NCBI GenBank assembly: GCA_026002305.1
Contig: BOBI01000071.1
Coordinates: forward strand, 1 to 10,767
Direction: 5' to 3'
From: Spirochaetia bacterium
Lineage (GTDB): Bacteria > Spirochaetota > Spirochaetia > Treponematales > Breznakiellaceae
DNA: 10,767 bases
The notes under the pieces are model-generated. The model saw only the letters and a program-made list of their open reading frames with translations. It was not told where the DNA came from and did no database searches. A program made the position numbers and the translations under genes. This document shows, piece by piece, positions 1-6,138 of the stretch; position 1 is the first letter of the stretch, and every line of letters begins with the position of its first letter.

Positions 1-1
1 C

Positions 2-79
2 GAATTAGAAATAACTGCAAGGGTTTTTTGCAAAAAACTGCTAAAAAAGGCAAAAATTGCCAAAACTGGACCTGAATGA
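2..79 (+). CDS. possible 3' end of an unidentified gene entering from the left edge
   Basis: Frame 2 of the plus strand is open from the window edge to a TGA at 77-79 and would encode about 25 residues of a basic, Lys/Ala-rich tail (ending KIAKTGPE). Frame 1 is also open over most of this stretch (to TGA at 73-75), and the DNA is low-complexity and A-rich, so openness alone is weak evidence. It lies just beyond the point where the TAXI transporter gene breaks off, so it could be the end of an inserted mobile gene. I do not recognise a family. Confidence 0.18.
   Translation, partial: ELEITARVFCKKLLKKAKIAKTGPE
24..61. repeat. two short AT-rich palindromes
   Basis: A perfect 14-bp palindrome (TTTTTTGCAAAAAA, 24-37) is followed by GGCAAAAATTGCC (49-61), an inverted repeat with 5-bp arms. 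They lie in the unrelated DNA abutting the broken TAXI gene. They may be the end of a mobile element or a weak terminator. Function is not known. Confidence 0.4.
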
Positions 80-119
80 AGAGGGGTATTAATAGGCGGG
101 GTATATCATAGCGGAGTTA
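75..119. repeat. three degenerate 15-bp direct repeats
   Basis: Three consecutive 15-bp units can be read at 75-89, 90-104 and 105-119. Units 1 and 2 end in GGGGTAT and unit 3 ends in the diverged GGAGTTA. Units 2 and 3 share the ATAG.CGG core. The array spans the stop codon and extreme 3' end of the truncated TAXI gene. It could be iteron-like protein binding sites at the end of a mobile element, or a chance short duplication. Confidence 0.4.
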
Positions 120-571
120 GGGGTTAAACTTTTAATGCCGGAATTGGAAAGGGTGTAAATTGTAAGCCAGGAAGGATAAACCGGAACCGCGCCGCGTAAT
201 TTGCCGTGCACCTTTTTGCCCGTCCACTCGGCTTCGCCTTTGGTTGCCTCTAAAAGCGACGATGTCATAACGATACCAAGCTCGGCGTCGCCTTCTTCCA
301 GCATACGGGCATTTGCGGTGCCGCCGCCTGTAGTCTCGGATGTCCACAGAAAATAGTGCGGCAGGTGGTTATTTAAAGTTTGGGCAAGGCCGCCGCCCAT
401 CAGGTAAAAATTCCCGCCAACGCTGCCGCTTGCAAGCGAATACCTATAAGGCGACGCCGGCGGCGCAAGCGTGTCAGTTATAGAAACCGAAGTTTCCGTT
501 TTTTTACCCTTGCACGAAGCAAGACCGAATACCAGGACGGCTGCAGCCGCCACCGCAAATACTTTTTTCAT
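89..571 (-). pseudogene. TAXI-family TRAP transporter solute-binding lipoprotein, C-terminally truncated
   Basis: The 160-aa product starts with a lipoprotein signal peptide: basic MKK, a hydrophobic stretch, and a lipobox LASC with Cys20 as the acylated residue. From about residue 42 it matches the N-terminal lobe of TAXI-type periplasmic binding proteins: YSLASGSVGGNFY, then TTGGGTANARMLEEGDAELGIV, then SGIKSL. In the family SGIKSL is followed by DLKGK and roughly 150-200 more residues. Here the frame runs instead into a dozen unrelated residues and a stop, and I see no continuation in the other minus frames. Family members are about 310-340 aa, so only half remains and ligand binding is very unlikely. 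The 5' end is intact, with AGGA 7 nt before the ATG. It lies 50 bp downstream of the aldolase gene on the same strand and was probably cotranscribed. No TRAP membrane subunit (4TM-12TM fusion) is in the window. Confidence 0.75.
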
Positions 572-621
572 ATAAAAATCCTTTTGCCGGTATTTTCCGG
601 CTTTTAATTATAAAAGTGCTG

Positions 622-1533
622 TTACACTTTGTATTTCTCGATAACGCCAAGCTCGCGCATAACGGTTTCCAACTTTTCAAGATGAGGTCCGCCGTACTCC
701 TGATACGGTGCACGCAGACTTCCGCCGGGCAAACCCAGAATGTTCAGGGCGGCCTTTATCACAATCGGGTTGGAAAGCTGGTAAAGCTCTTTTAACAGAG
801 GATACCATTTAAAGTATTCACGGCGGCATTCCTCGATAATTTTCATATCGGTCCACCCGCGCGAAAAAAGCGTCTGCTCCTGCGGAATGATATTGCCGCC
901 GATATTTGCCGTGCCGTTGCCGCCAATGGCAAGCGTCGGGATAACAATAGAATACTTGGGAAAGTCGCAGCAGAGAATATTCACCTTATCGCCGCATAGT
1001 TTTTTCACCTCAATAAGCTGGCTAACCTGCGGCATGGCCTCTTTGTCGGCAACAAAATTCGGGTGGGCATCGGAGAGACGCTTAATAGTTTCCGGCGTAA
1101 GATGCACCCCAAGCCGTGAAGGATTATTGTAAACGCCGCAGGGAATTTTAACCGCAGACATACAGGTATCAAGATGAACAAACGCCGATTCCTGCGGAAT
1201 AAGCACATAAGGCGGCGCCGTAAAAACAACACCGTCCGCCCCCTCGGCCTCACAAAAACGCCCCAAATCCACCGCCCCTTCCGTTGTAGGCGCCGCGCAC
1301 CCGAAAAATACCGGAATCTTACCCTTATACAATTTTATGATATTTTTGATAACATCTTTTTTTTCTTCAGTAGAGAGCAGCGTAGTCTCGCCGGCAGAGC
1401 CCAGCACAAAAATCTCGTTTGTGCCGTATTTTATCTGCCTGTCAATCAGCACCTTAAAGGCGCCAAAATCAATTTTATTTTGCTTATCAAATGGCGTAAT
1501 CATCGCCACCCAAGAACCGGTAGGTCTAAACAT
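622..1533 (-). CDS. dihydrodipicolinate synthase / N-acetylneuraminate lyase family aldolase
   Basis: This is a class I (Schiff-base) pyruvate-type aldolase of 303 aa with a TIM barrel. The family signatures are in order: the GSAGET loop (residues 45-50), YNNPSR (135-140) with the catalytic Tyr135 and carboxylate-binding Arg140, the Schiff-base lysine Lys164 in VADKEA, and GGNGTANIGGNIIP near 204-217. Tyr, Arg and Lys fall close to E. coli DapA Tyr133, Arg138 and Lys161. However, the Thr-Thr pair of true DapA (GTTGE) is Ser-Ala here, so the substrate may not be aspartate semialdehyde. A DHDPS-like aldolase of other 2-oxo acids is equally possible, so I withhold the name dapA. The start at 1533 is preferred over the ATG at 1560 because AGGAG lies 5 nt before it and the family begins with a short segment before G.W.A.ITPF. 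The truncated TAXI binding protein follows 50 bp downstream, which suggests uptake plus breakdown of one carbon compound. Confidence 0.85.
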   Translation of the reverse strand: MFRPTGSWVAMITPFDKQNKIDFGAFKVLIDRQIKYGTNEIFVLGSAGETTLLSTEEKKDVIKNIIKLYKGKIPVFFGCAAPTTEGAVDLGRFCEAEGADGVVFTAPPYVLIPQESAFVHLDTCMSAVKIPCGVYNNPSRLGVHLTPETIKRLSDAHPNFVADKEAMPQVSQLIEVKKLCGDKVNILCCDFPKYSIVIPTLAIGGNGTANIGGNIIPQEQTLFSRGWTDMKIIEECRREYFKWYPLLKELYQLSNPIVIKAALNILGLPGGSLRAPYQEYGGPHLEKLETVMRELGVIEKYKV

Positions 1534-1538
1534 ACAAA

Positions 1539-1543
1539 CTCCT
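1539..1543 (-). promoter_or_regulatory. ribosome binding site of the aldolase gene
   Basis: AGGAG on the minus strand lies 5 nt before the ATG at 1533. It decides the start in favour of the internal ATG over the upstream in-frame ATG at 1560. Confidence 0.7.
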
Positions 1544-1669
1544 GTCCCCCAGTATTTCAATAAGGTATATTATTCAGGTGTGTTTTTCAATAGATAGACA
1601 TCAGTTACTGCAGCCGGGCTTAATATACAATCAATTTCTTAGTCTGATGCATTGAGTGATTTATTCTCC

Positions 1670-1728
1670 GTGCGGTTTAATACCGCGCCGCTCTGCGGCG
1701 GTTCTTCTAAAGCGGTAGTAAACCGCAC
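1670..1728. repeat. nested palindrome, REP/cruciform-like
   Basis: Two 17-nt arms, 1670-1686 and 1712-1728, are complementary with one mismatch (A1680 against G1718). The left arm reads GTGCGGTTTAATACCGC. Within the loop, a second perfect stem CGCCGC (1686-1691) pairs with GCGGCG (1695-1700) around a TCT loop. Outside, GTGAT (1656-1660) and ATCAC (1736-1740) are again complementary. No T-tract follows on either strand, so this is not a classic intrinsic terminator. It sits between pyrE and the aldolase gene and could still stop or stabilise the pyr transcript. Its core recurs at 1804-2063. Confidence 0.8.
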
Positions 1729-1754
1729 ACGTACAATCACTTCCTATAGAACGA

Positions 1755-1803
1755 CAGCTTTGGTTTTGTATCCATTCATAAGATTGGAACAAAAACAAAG
1801 CTG
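1755..1803. repeat. long imperfect hairpin, 15-nt arms
   Basis: CAGCTTTGGTTTTGT (1755-1769) is complementary to 1789-1803 at 14 of 15 positions, with a 19-nt loop that itself has TCCA/TGGA ends. It lies directly against the palindrome that begins at 1804. No T-tract follows. It could be the outer part of the same repeat family as the hairpin at 1670-1728. Confidence 0.65.
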
Positions 1804-1812
1804 ATACCGCGC

Positions 1813-1821
1813 TGCTCTGCG
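1813..1821. repeat. target site duplication, left copy
   Basis: TGCTCTGCG directly abuts the left terminal repeat and is identical to 2047-2055 at the right end. Confidence 0.75.
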
Positions 1822-2046
1822 CTAAACTTGACCCATAAAATTCTATGTTTCCCCAATGTGCTAAAAGATGTCAAAAAAATGTCAGGCGATTCAGAATTTT
1901 TGACCCCGTGCAGGTGGATAAACAGATATTTTCATCGTTTTCAGGAAAAATTTGATGCTTTTTGGTTTCCAGATTGGTTGAACCTACCTGAATTTCGCCA
2001 AAAAGTCGAGCGCGTTTACAGAACTAAAATTGTGGGTCAAGTTTAG
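1822..2046. mobile_element. MITE-like element, 225 bp, with terminal inverted repeats and 9-bp target duplication
   Basis: The left end reads CTAAACTTGACCCA (1822-1835) and the right end is its exact reverse complement (2033-2046), giving 14-bp perfect terminal inverted repeats with partial similarity further in. TGCTCTGCG occurs immediately outside both ends (1813-1821 and 2047-2055), as expected for a 9-bp target site duplication. The element is far too short for a transposase, so it would have to be mobilised in trans. Several IS families make 9-bp duplications and I cannot assign one. A 72-codon frame opens from a TTG at 1828 and ends on a TAG inside the right repeat, but it has no ribosome binding site and no recognisable domain, so I do not call it a gene. 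Confidence 0.8.
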
Positions 2047-2055
2047 TGCTCTGCG
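2047..2055. repeat. target site duplication, right copy
   Basis: TGCTCTGCG directly abuts the right terminal repeat and is identical to 1813-1821. Confidence 0.75.
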
Positions 2056-2100
2056 GCGCGGTAGTTCATTTCATGTTTGGGATATGTTTTAAGATTGCGC

Positions 2101-2700
2101 CTACACCAATTTGCGCGAGCCGGGTTTTACAAATGGCAGGCCTTTGTTACAGAGGTTGCATTCACCGGCGGCCCAGTTGGCGGCGGTAACTTTGCAGGCG
2201 GCGTAAAAGGGCAGGGCGGCGGCTTTGCCGTTACCGGCATCGGAGCGGCGGTCTACTATGCAGGCTAGGGCGGCGACTTTTGCGCCCGCTTTTTCAAGTG
2301 CGGCGGCACATTCCTGCGACGATTTTCCGGTTGTAACAACGTCTTCGGCGATAAGGATATTTTCGCCATGGCGCACGGTAAATCCGCGCCGCAGTATCAT
2401 AACACCGGCGTCATCACGTTCGGTAAAGAATGCCGGTTTTTGCAAGAGGCGGCCAAGTTCGTAGGCCACGATAATTCCGCCCATTGCCGGCCCCGCAATA
2501 GAATCAATTTTAAGGAGGCCCGATTTTTCGTCAGCGCGGATACGGTCCGCCACAAGGGACAGAACGGCGGCGGCTTTATCGGGGTACTGCAAAAGGCGCG
2601 CGCACTGAAAATATTTATCCGAGTGTCTGCCGGACGATAACAAAAAATGTCCTTCCAGCATCGCTTCACATTCTTTTAAAATACTAATTACGTCTGTCAT
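2101..2700 (-). CDS. pyrE: orotate phosphoribosyltransferase
   Basis: PyrE converts orotate and PRPP to orotidine 5'-monophosphate and pyrophosphate, the fifth step of UMP synthesis, in the cytoplasm. The 199-aa protein shows the PRPP-binding motif ILIAEDVVTTGKSS (residues 115-128), where the Asp and Thr-Thr-Gly grip the ribose phosphate. It also has GPAMGG (70-75), FTERDD (92-97) and LRRGF. The C-terminus has a CNLC pair (Cys181, Cys184) before KPGSR, as in a subgroup of bacterial PyrE. Length is normal for the family. A strong AGGAGG (2706-2711) lies 5 nt before the ATG. It is the last pyr gene in the run, 39 bp after pyrD, and is followed by the repeat island. Confidence 0.95.
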   Translation of the reverse strand: MTDVISILKECEAMLEGHFLLSSGRHSDKYFQCARLLQYPDKAAAVLSLVADRIRADEKSGLLKIDSIAGPAMGGIIVAYELGRLLQKPAFFTERDDAGVMILRRGFTVRHGENILIAEDVVTTGKSSQECAAALEKAGAKVAALACIVDRRSDAGNGKAAALPFYAACKVTAANWAAGECNLCNKGLPFVKPGSRKLV

Positions 2701-2705
2701 ACAAA

Positions 2706-2711
2706 CCTCCT
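2706..2711 (-). promoter_or_regulatory. strong ribosome binding site of pyrE
   Basis: A full AGGAGG 5 nt before the pyrE ATG is the strongest Shine-Dalgarno site in the pyr run. It fits pyrE being the only pyr gene here without translational overlap or a very short gap to its predecessor. Confidence 0.75.
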
Positions 2712-2739
2712 GCGTTTTTAAGAATTTTTTACTTTGTTG

Positions 2740-3660
2740 TCATTGTTGTCTTTTAATTTTTAATTCATTTAAACATGAAACCGAATTTTCTATCATATAC
2801 CCTTTTATACCTTCTATAATTTCTATCATTGTTTGTGGATGACAAAATGTGGCGGCGCCTACTTCGACCGCTGCGGCTCCGGCCATTAAAAATTCCAGCG
2901 CATCGCAGGCGGAGGCAATTCCTCCTAATCCGATTACCGGTACATTTACGGCGGCGGCTAATTCCCATGTTATGCGCAATGCGATGGGGCGGATGGCCGG
3001 GCCGGAAAGTCCGGCGGTGATGTTATTAAACACAGGCGCGCGTTTTTTTATGTCGATAGCCATTCCTGTAAAAGTATTTACAACTGAAAGAGCATCGGCG
3101 CCCTTATTTACGCAGGCGGCGGCGACCGCTTTTATATCCGGTGCGTTAGGCGAAAGTTTTACGATGAGGGGTTTTGAACACGCCTTGCGGACGGGCGCTA
3201 CAACAGAAGCGGCGCGCGCCGGATCCAGCCCAAAGGCCATGCCTCCGTCCCGGACATTCGGGCATGAGATATTTAATTCGATCATGTCGATGGATGTCCC
3301 GTTAAGCAGAGCCGCGCCTTCGGTGTATTCTTCGATAGTTGCGCCGGATAAATTTGCAATTACGACGGCGCCCATTTCGCGTAACGCCGGTAATTCATGC
3401 CGGATAAAATGTTTTATTCCCGGATTTTCCAGCCCGATAGAATTTAACAAACCCGAAGGTGTTTCCCAAATTCGCACACCCTTGTTTCCTGTGCGCGCCT
3501 TTAGTGTAAGTCCTTTTGTACAGACGCCGCCTAACTCCGCAGCGTTTACCATGCCGGCATATTCTTTTCCATAACCGAATGTTCCCGATGCGGCGATAAC
3601 CGGATTTGAAAATTTCACCCCGGCAATACAGACGCTTAAATCGGGATTATTGTTATTCAT
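2740..3660 (-). CDS. pyrD: dihydroorotate dehydrogenase type 1B, catalytic subunit
   Basis: This FMN enzyme oxidises dihydroorotate to orotate and, as type 1B, passes electrons through PyrK to NAD+. The 306-aa protein has the class 1 signatures in order: ASGTFGYGKEY (24-34), CTKGLT (47-52), NSIGLENPG (73-81), ELNISCPNV (128-136) with the catalytic base Cys133 typical of class 1 (class 2 has Ser), VKLSPN (167-172) with Lys168, SVVNTF (192-197), GGI (246-248), and the phosphate-binding GAAAVEVGAATF (261-272). The start at 3660 is preferred over the in-frame ATG at 3693 because AGGTG (3670-3674) lies 9 nt upstream and the family starts close before LSV.I.G..F.NPV. Its ATG overlaps the end of pyrK by 8 bp, implying translational coupling of the two subunits. 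Confidence 0.95.
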   Translation of the reverse strand: MNNNNPDLSVCIAGVKFSNPVIAASGTFGYGKEYAGMVNAAELGGVCTKGLTLKARTGNKGVRIWETPSGLLNSIGLENPGIKHFIRHELPALREMGAVVIANLSGATIEEYTEGAALLNGTSIDMIELNISCPNVRDGGMAFGLDPARAASVVAPVRKACSKPLIVKLSPNAPDIKAVAAACVNKGADALSVVNTFTGMAIDIKKRAPVFNNITAGLSGPAIRPIALRITWELAAAVNVPVIGLGGIASACDALEFLMAGAAAVEVGAATFCHPQTMIEIIEGIKGYMIENSVSCLNELKIKRQQ

Positions 3661-4420
3661 AAAATATTTCACCTGCCGGAAATACCGGGCCATCGGCGCA
3701 GCAGCGTTTGTTGCCGTTAATTGTTTTTATTGTACAGCCAAGGCAGGCGCCCACACCGCAGGCCATGTTTGCTTCCATACTGATAAATAGCGGCGTGTTT
3801 GTTTTATTACATTTGTTGTATAACGCGTGCATCATGGGGAGGGGGCCGCAGGAATATACGGCGCTGTATTTTGATGTGTCTACATAATCTGTAACAAGAC
3901 CTTTCTTTCCCTCACTTCCGTCTTCTGTAACTATACAGGCATCTTTAACATTCAGCACTGTGTTCCCGTCTTTAAAACCTGCAAAGAAATCAAAATTTTT
4001 GCTGCGTGAAACAGATAATTCAGCGGCAAATGCAAACAGAGGCGCAATTCCTACGCCTCCTGATACAAGGGCGATTTTTCTGTCCGTGTCATTTTTTTGT
4101 TTAACACCCCCTGCCCTGAAATCGTTCCAGCAATTTCCCAAGGGGCCTGTAAGGCAGGCGCTTTGACCCTTTCTCATGTCAATAAGTTCTCTTGTTCCTC
4201 TGCCTTTACCCGCTATGAAAAATGTTACCGAACCTGTTCCTGCTGCGGCTGCACTGACAGGCCGCGCTAGAAATGTGCTTGAAACACAGGGTTTAACCAT
4301 AAAGAACTGTCCGGCGCGCGGTTTTGCGCCGTGCCATGAAAATTTCATCCGCGTTATGCCGTCTGACACACGCTGCGTGGAAAGCAACCCTGTAATTAAA
4401 CTTTTTTTTTCCTGCGGCAA
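3653..4420 (-). CDS. pyrK: dihydroorotate dehydrogenase type 1B, electron transfer subunit
   Basis: PyrK carries FAD and a [2Fe-2S] cluster and transfers electrons from PyrD's FMN to NAD+. The 255-aa protein has a ferredoxin-reductase-like FAD domain (AGQFFMV at 36-42, RPVS at 53-56, GKGRGTREL then TGPLG up to residue 95) and an NAD domain (SGGVGIAP at 120-127, SCGPLPMM at 190-197). A C-terminal cluster loop has Cys221, Cys226 and Cys229, with Cys241 of CADGPVF as the probable fourth ligand (Cys240 is adjacent). No ATG gives a sensible N-terminus. The ATG at 4489 would add 23 residues unlike the family and overlap pyrF by 68 bp. The TTG at 4420 has AGGTG 7 nt upstream, follows the pyrF stop by 1 nt and yields the usual length. 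Internal ATGs would remove conserved FAD-domain sequence. The start is an inference. Confidence 0.92.
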   Translation of the reverse strand: MPQEKKSLITGLLSTQRVSDGITRMKFSWHGAKPRAGQFFMVKPCVSSTFLARPVSAAAAGTGSVTFFIAGKGRGTRELIDMRKGQSACLTGPLGNCWNDFRAGGVKQKNDTDRKIALVSGGVGIAPLFAFAAELSVSRSKNFDFFAGFKDGNTVLNVKDACIVTEDGSEGKKGLVTDYVDTSKYSAVYSCGPLPMMHALYNKCNKTNTPLFISMEANMACGVGACLGCTIKTINGNKRCCADGPVFPAGEIFYE

Positions 4421-4421
4421 C

Positions 4422-5309
4422 TTAACGCACCTGTTTTGACGCAGCCCGTATTTCATCACGCATGGTAATGGCGGCAAGATTTGCGGCAAGGGCTGCTTCC
4501 TGCAATGTGCTGATGCTTGGGTCTTTTGCTTCCCATGCTTTTAATATAGCGCGCGACGAATTGACAATGCCGCCGTTCCCGTTTTTGTCCAAGAGGAGCG
4601 CCGCCTCCGCCGCGCCGCCGCCTTGAGAGCCATACCCGGGAATTAACAAAAACAAGCGGTCGTAATTTTTGCGAATGGCGGCACTTTCCTGCGAATCTGT
4701 GCAGCCCGCAACCGCACCAAAAGAACCATAACCACAGGCGCCCTTGTGCAGCGCGGCAAGCTCTTGCAGTTTAGCGCCTGCCGTCTCGTATAACATTTTG
4801 CCGTTTTCCAGTTTGGCGCATTCAAAATCATTCCGTCCGCTGTTCGATGTACGCAGCAACACAAACGCCCCTTTGCCGAGCCGCGCCGCCTCGTCAATCC
4901 AAGGGGTAAGGGTGTCCATACCCATGTAAGCGTTAAGCGTAACAAAGTCCGCCTCAAAGTCGCCATTGTAATGGGCTTTCGCATAACGGGCGGCGGTGTC
5001 GGCAATATCGCCGCGTTTAATGTCGGCTATCGAAATACAATCACGCTTGCGTATATATTTTAACGTTTCCGAATATACGCTTAACCCCGCAATCCCCAGC
5101 GATTCGTAATATGCAATCTGTACTTTGTAGCAGACGGCACTGTCGCGGGTTGCGTCAATAACCGCCTTGTTATACGCCAGCACCGCTAAACTTTTATAAT
5201 CATAATTTGACAAGACATCCTGCGGCAGATATTCAGGGGCGGTATCAAGACCGACACAGACATTTCCTTTTTCTTCTACAGCTTTGTAAAGTTCATCAAT
5301 TTTTAACAT
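4422..5309 (-). CDS. pyrF: orotidine 5'-phosphate decarboxylase, type 2
   Basis: PyrF decarboxylates OMP to UMP, the last step of the pathway. At 295 aa it matches the longer type 2 family (about 270-310 aa) rather than the 230-aa E. coli type. Signatures are VGLDTAPEYLP (19-29), the catalytic ADIKRGDIADTA (95-106) with the Asp96-x-Lys98-x2-Asp101 pattern, LNAYMGMDTLTPW (125-137), LLRTSNSG (151-158) and the phosphate-binding LIPGYGSQGG (222-231). It starts 15 bp after the cooC-like gene and its stop is 1 nt from the pyrK start. Its own Shine-Dalgarno is poor (GGCGG), so it may depend on readthrough translation from the gene before it. Confidence 0.93.
   Translation of the reverse strand: MLKIDELYKAVEEKGNVCVGLDTAPEYLPQDVLSNYDYKSLAVLAYNKAVIDATRDSAVCYKVQIAYYESLGIAGLSVYSETLKYIRKRDCISIADIKRGDIADTAARYAKAHYNGDFEADFVTLNAYMGMDTLTPWIDEAARLGKGAFVLLRTSNSGRNDFECAKLENGKMLYETAGAKLQELAALHKGACGYGSFGAVAGCTDSQESAAIRKNYDRLFLLIPGYGSQGGGAAEAALLLDKNGNGGIVNSSRAILKAWEAKDPSISTLQEAALAANLAAITMRDEIRAASKQVR
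4428..4432 (-). promoter_or_regulatory. ribosome binding site of pyrK, inside the end of pyrF
   Basis: AGGTG on the minus strand lies 7 nt before the TTG at 4420 and within the last codons of pyrF. It supports the TTG start and coupling of pyrK to pyrF translation. The same AGGTG sequence precedes pyrD. Confidence 0.55.
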
Positions 5310-5324
5310 GATAAAACCGCCAAA

Positions 5325-6095
5325 CTATTTTAGCGGAAGTTTCTTAATAATTTCACCTAACGCTTTCTTGATCGGACTATCGTCGGGAAGAGAAATTGTC
5401 GGTTTGCCCGCGCTGTCGTATTCATAAACAGAATCATCATGCGGCAGAACACCAATCAAATTGAGCTGTTGATTTTTTATTTCTTCTTTAACGCCGTCGT
5501 TAAGAACGCCGCCCGGGGCACGGTTCACAATAAGAAAAACATCTTTCGCTTTAAGATCAAGCTGTTTGATCATTTCCGCAATACGTCCCGCCGCCTGAAT
5601 ACCGCGCCGTGAACAATCGCTGACAAGCAGAATAAGATCCACCGGTGGCAGAATACCCCGGCTTATATGTTCAAGCCCCGCTTCGTTATCAACAACAAGG
5701 TATTTGTAATTTAAATAATACTTGCGAATTTGTTCACGCAGAATATCATTTACAAAACAATAACAACCGGCACTCTGCGTGCGCCCCATAACAAGAAGAT
5801 CAAAATCATCTTCTTCTACCAAGGCCTGCGCGAATTTTGAATCCGCATACTCCTGCTTCGTTATACCCGTAGGAATCGGACTAGGCTCCGCCTCGGCATT
5901 CGCTATATTCTCTCTTATATCGCCTAACGTCGCTTCCACCGTTACGCCCAGCACCTCGTTAAGATTTGAATTAGCGTCCGCATCCACCGCAAAAATAGGC
6001 CCCATTCCGGCCTTCGCCAAATAATTAATAAACATGCCGCACGTTGTGGTTTTACCAACGCCGCCTTTACCTGCAAATGCAATTGAATAAGTCAT
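5325..6095 (-). CDS. cooC: CooC/AcsF-type nickel-inserting ATPase
   Basis: This is a MinD-like P-loop ATPase of 256 aa. Family members help insert nickel into carbon monoxide dehydrogenase (CooC) or acetyl-CoA synthase (AcsF). The deviant Walker A GKGGVGKTT is at 9-17, followed by DADAN (38-42) as the switch region. MGR then GCYCFVN places a CxC pair at Cys111 and Cys113, matching the metal-binding CxC of Carboxydothermus CooC1. VVDNEAGLEHISR (134-146) is also typical. It is a soluble ATP-dependent dimer in known cases. CODH or ACS genes are not in this window; it lies instead between cysE (43-bp gap) and pyrF (15-bp gap), so its partner must be elsewhere. In treponemes with a Wood-Ljungdahl pathway the role would be CODH/ACS maturation, which is inference. 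CooC and AcsF cannot be told apart here. Confidence 0.85.
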   Translation of the reverse strand: MTYSIAFAGKGGVGKTTTCGMFINYLAKAGMGPIFAVDADANSNLNEVLGVTVEATLGDIRENIANAEAEPSPIPTGITKQEYADSKFAQALVEEDDFDLLVMGRTQSAGCYCFVNDILREQIRKYYLNYKYLVVDNEAGLEHISRGILPPVDLILLVSDCSRRGIQAAGRIAEMIKQLDLKAKDVFLIVNRAPGGVLNDGVKEEIKNQQLNLIGVLPHDDSVYEYDSAGKPTISLPDDSPIKKALGEIIKKLPLK

Positions 6096-6138
6096 GTATC
6101 CAATTTAACAAAATTCGCTAATCAAAGCAACCTGCCTT

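Larger units (their letters stand above)
1804..2063. repeat. second palindrome copy, split by an insertion
   Basis: Left half 1805-1812 (TACCGCGC) pairs perfectly with right half 2056-2063 (GCGCGGTA). Removing the inserted element and one copy of its target duplication restores an 8-bp stem with the 9-nt loop TGCTCTGCG. The restored core, ATACCGCGC then T then GCTCTGCGGCG, matches 1680-1700 at 20 of 21 positions. It is therefore a second copy of the palindrome at 1670-1728. Confidence 0.7.

Noticed and set aside
601..616. Terminator between the aldolase and TAXI genes (CTTTTA / TAAAAG)
   Set aside because: The stem is 6 bp and nearly all A-T, and the TAXI gene follows within 50 bp with its own ribosome binding site. 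Cotranscription is more likely.
1174..1597. Plus-strand open frames opposite the aldolase gene
   Set aside because: They are basic, low-complexity translations antisense to a clear family member, without ribosome binding sites.
1560..1610. Promoter for the aldolase gene (TTGAAA and TATACC on the minus strand)
   Set aside because: The spacer is only 15 nt and other AT-rich hexamers nearby fit equally badly.
2849..3574. Open frame of 241 codons on the plus strand
   Set aside because: It lies entirely antisense to pyrD, whose motifs are unmistakable. It is a shadow of GC-biased codon positions.
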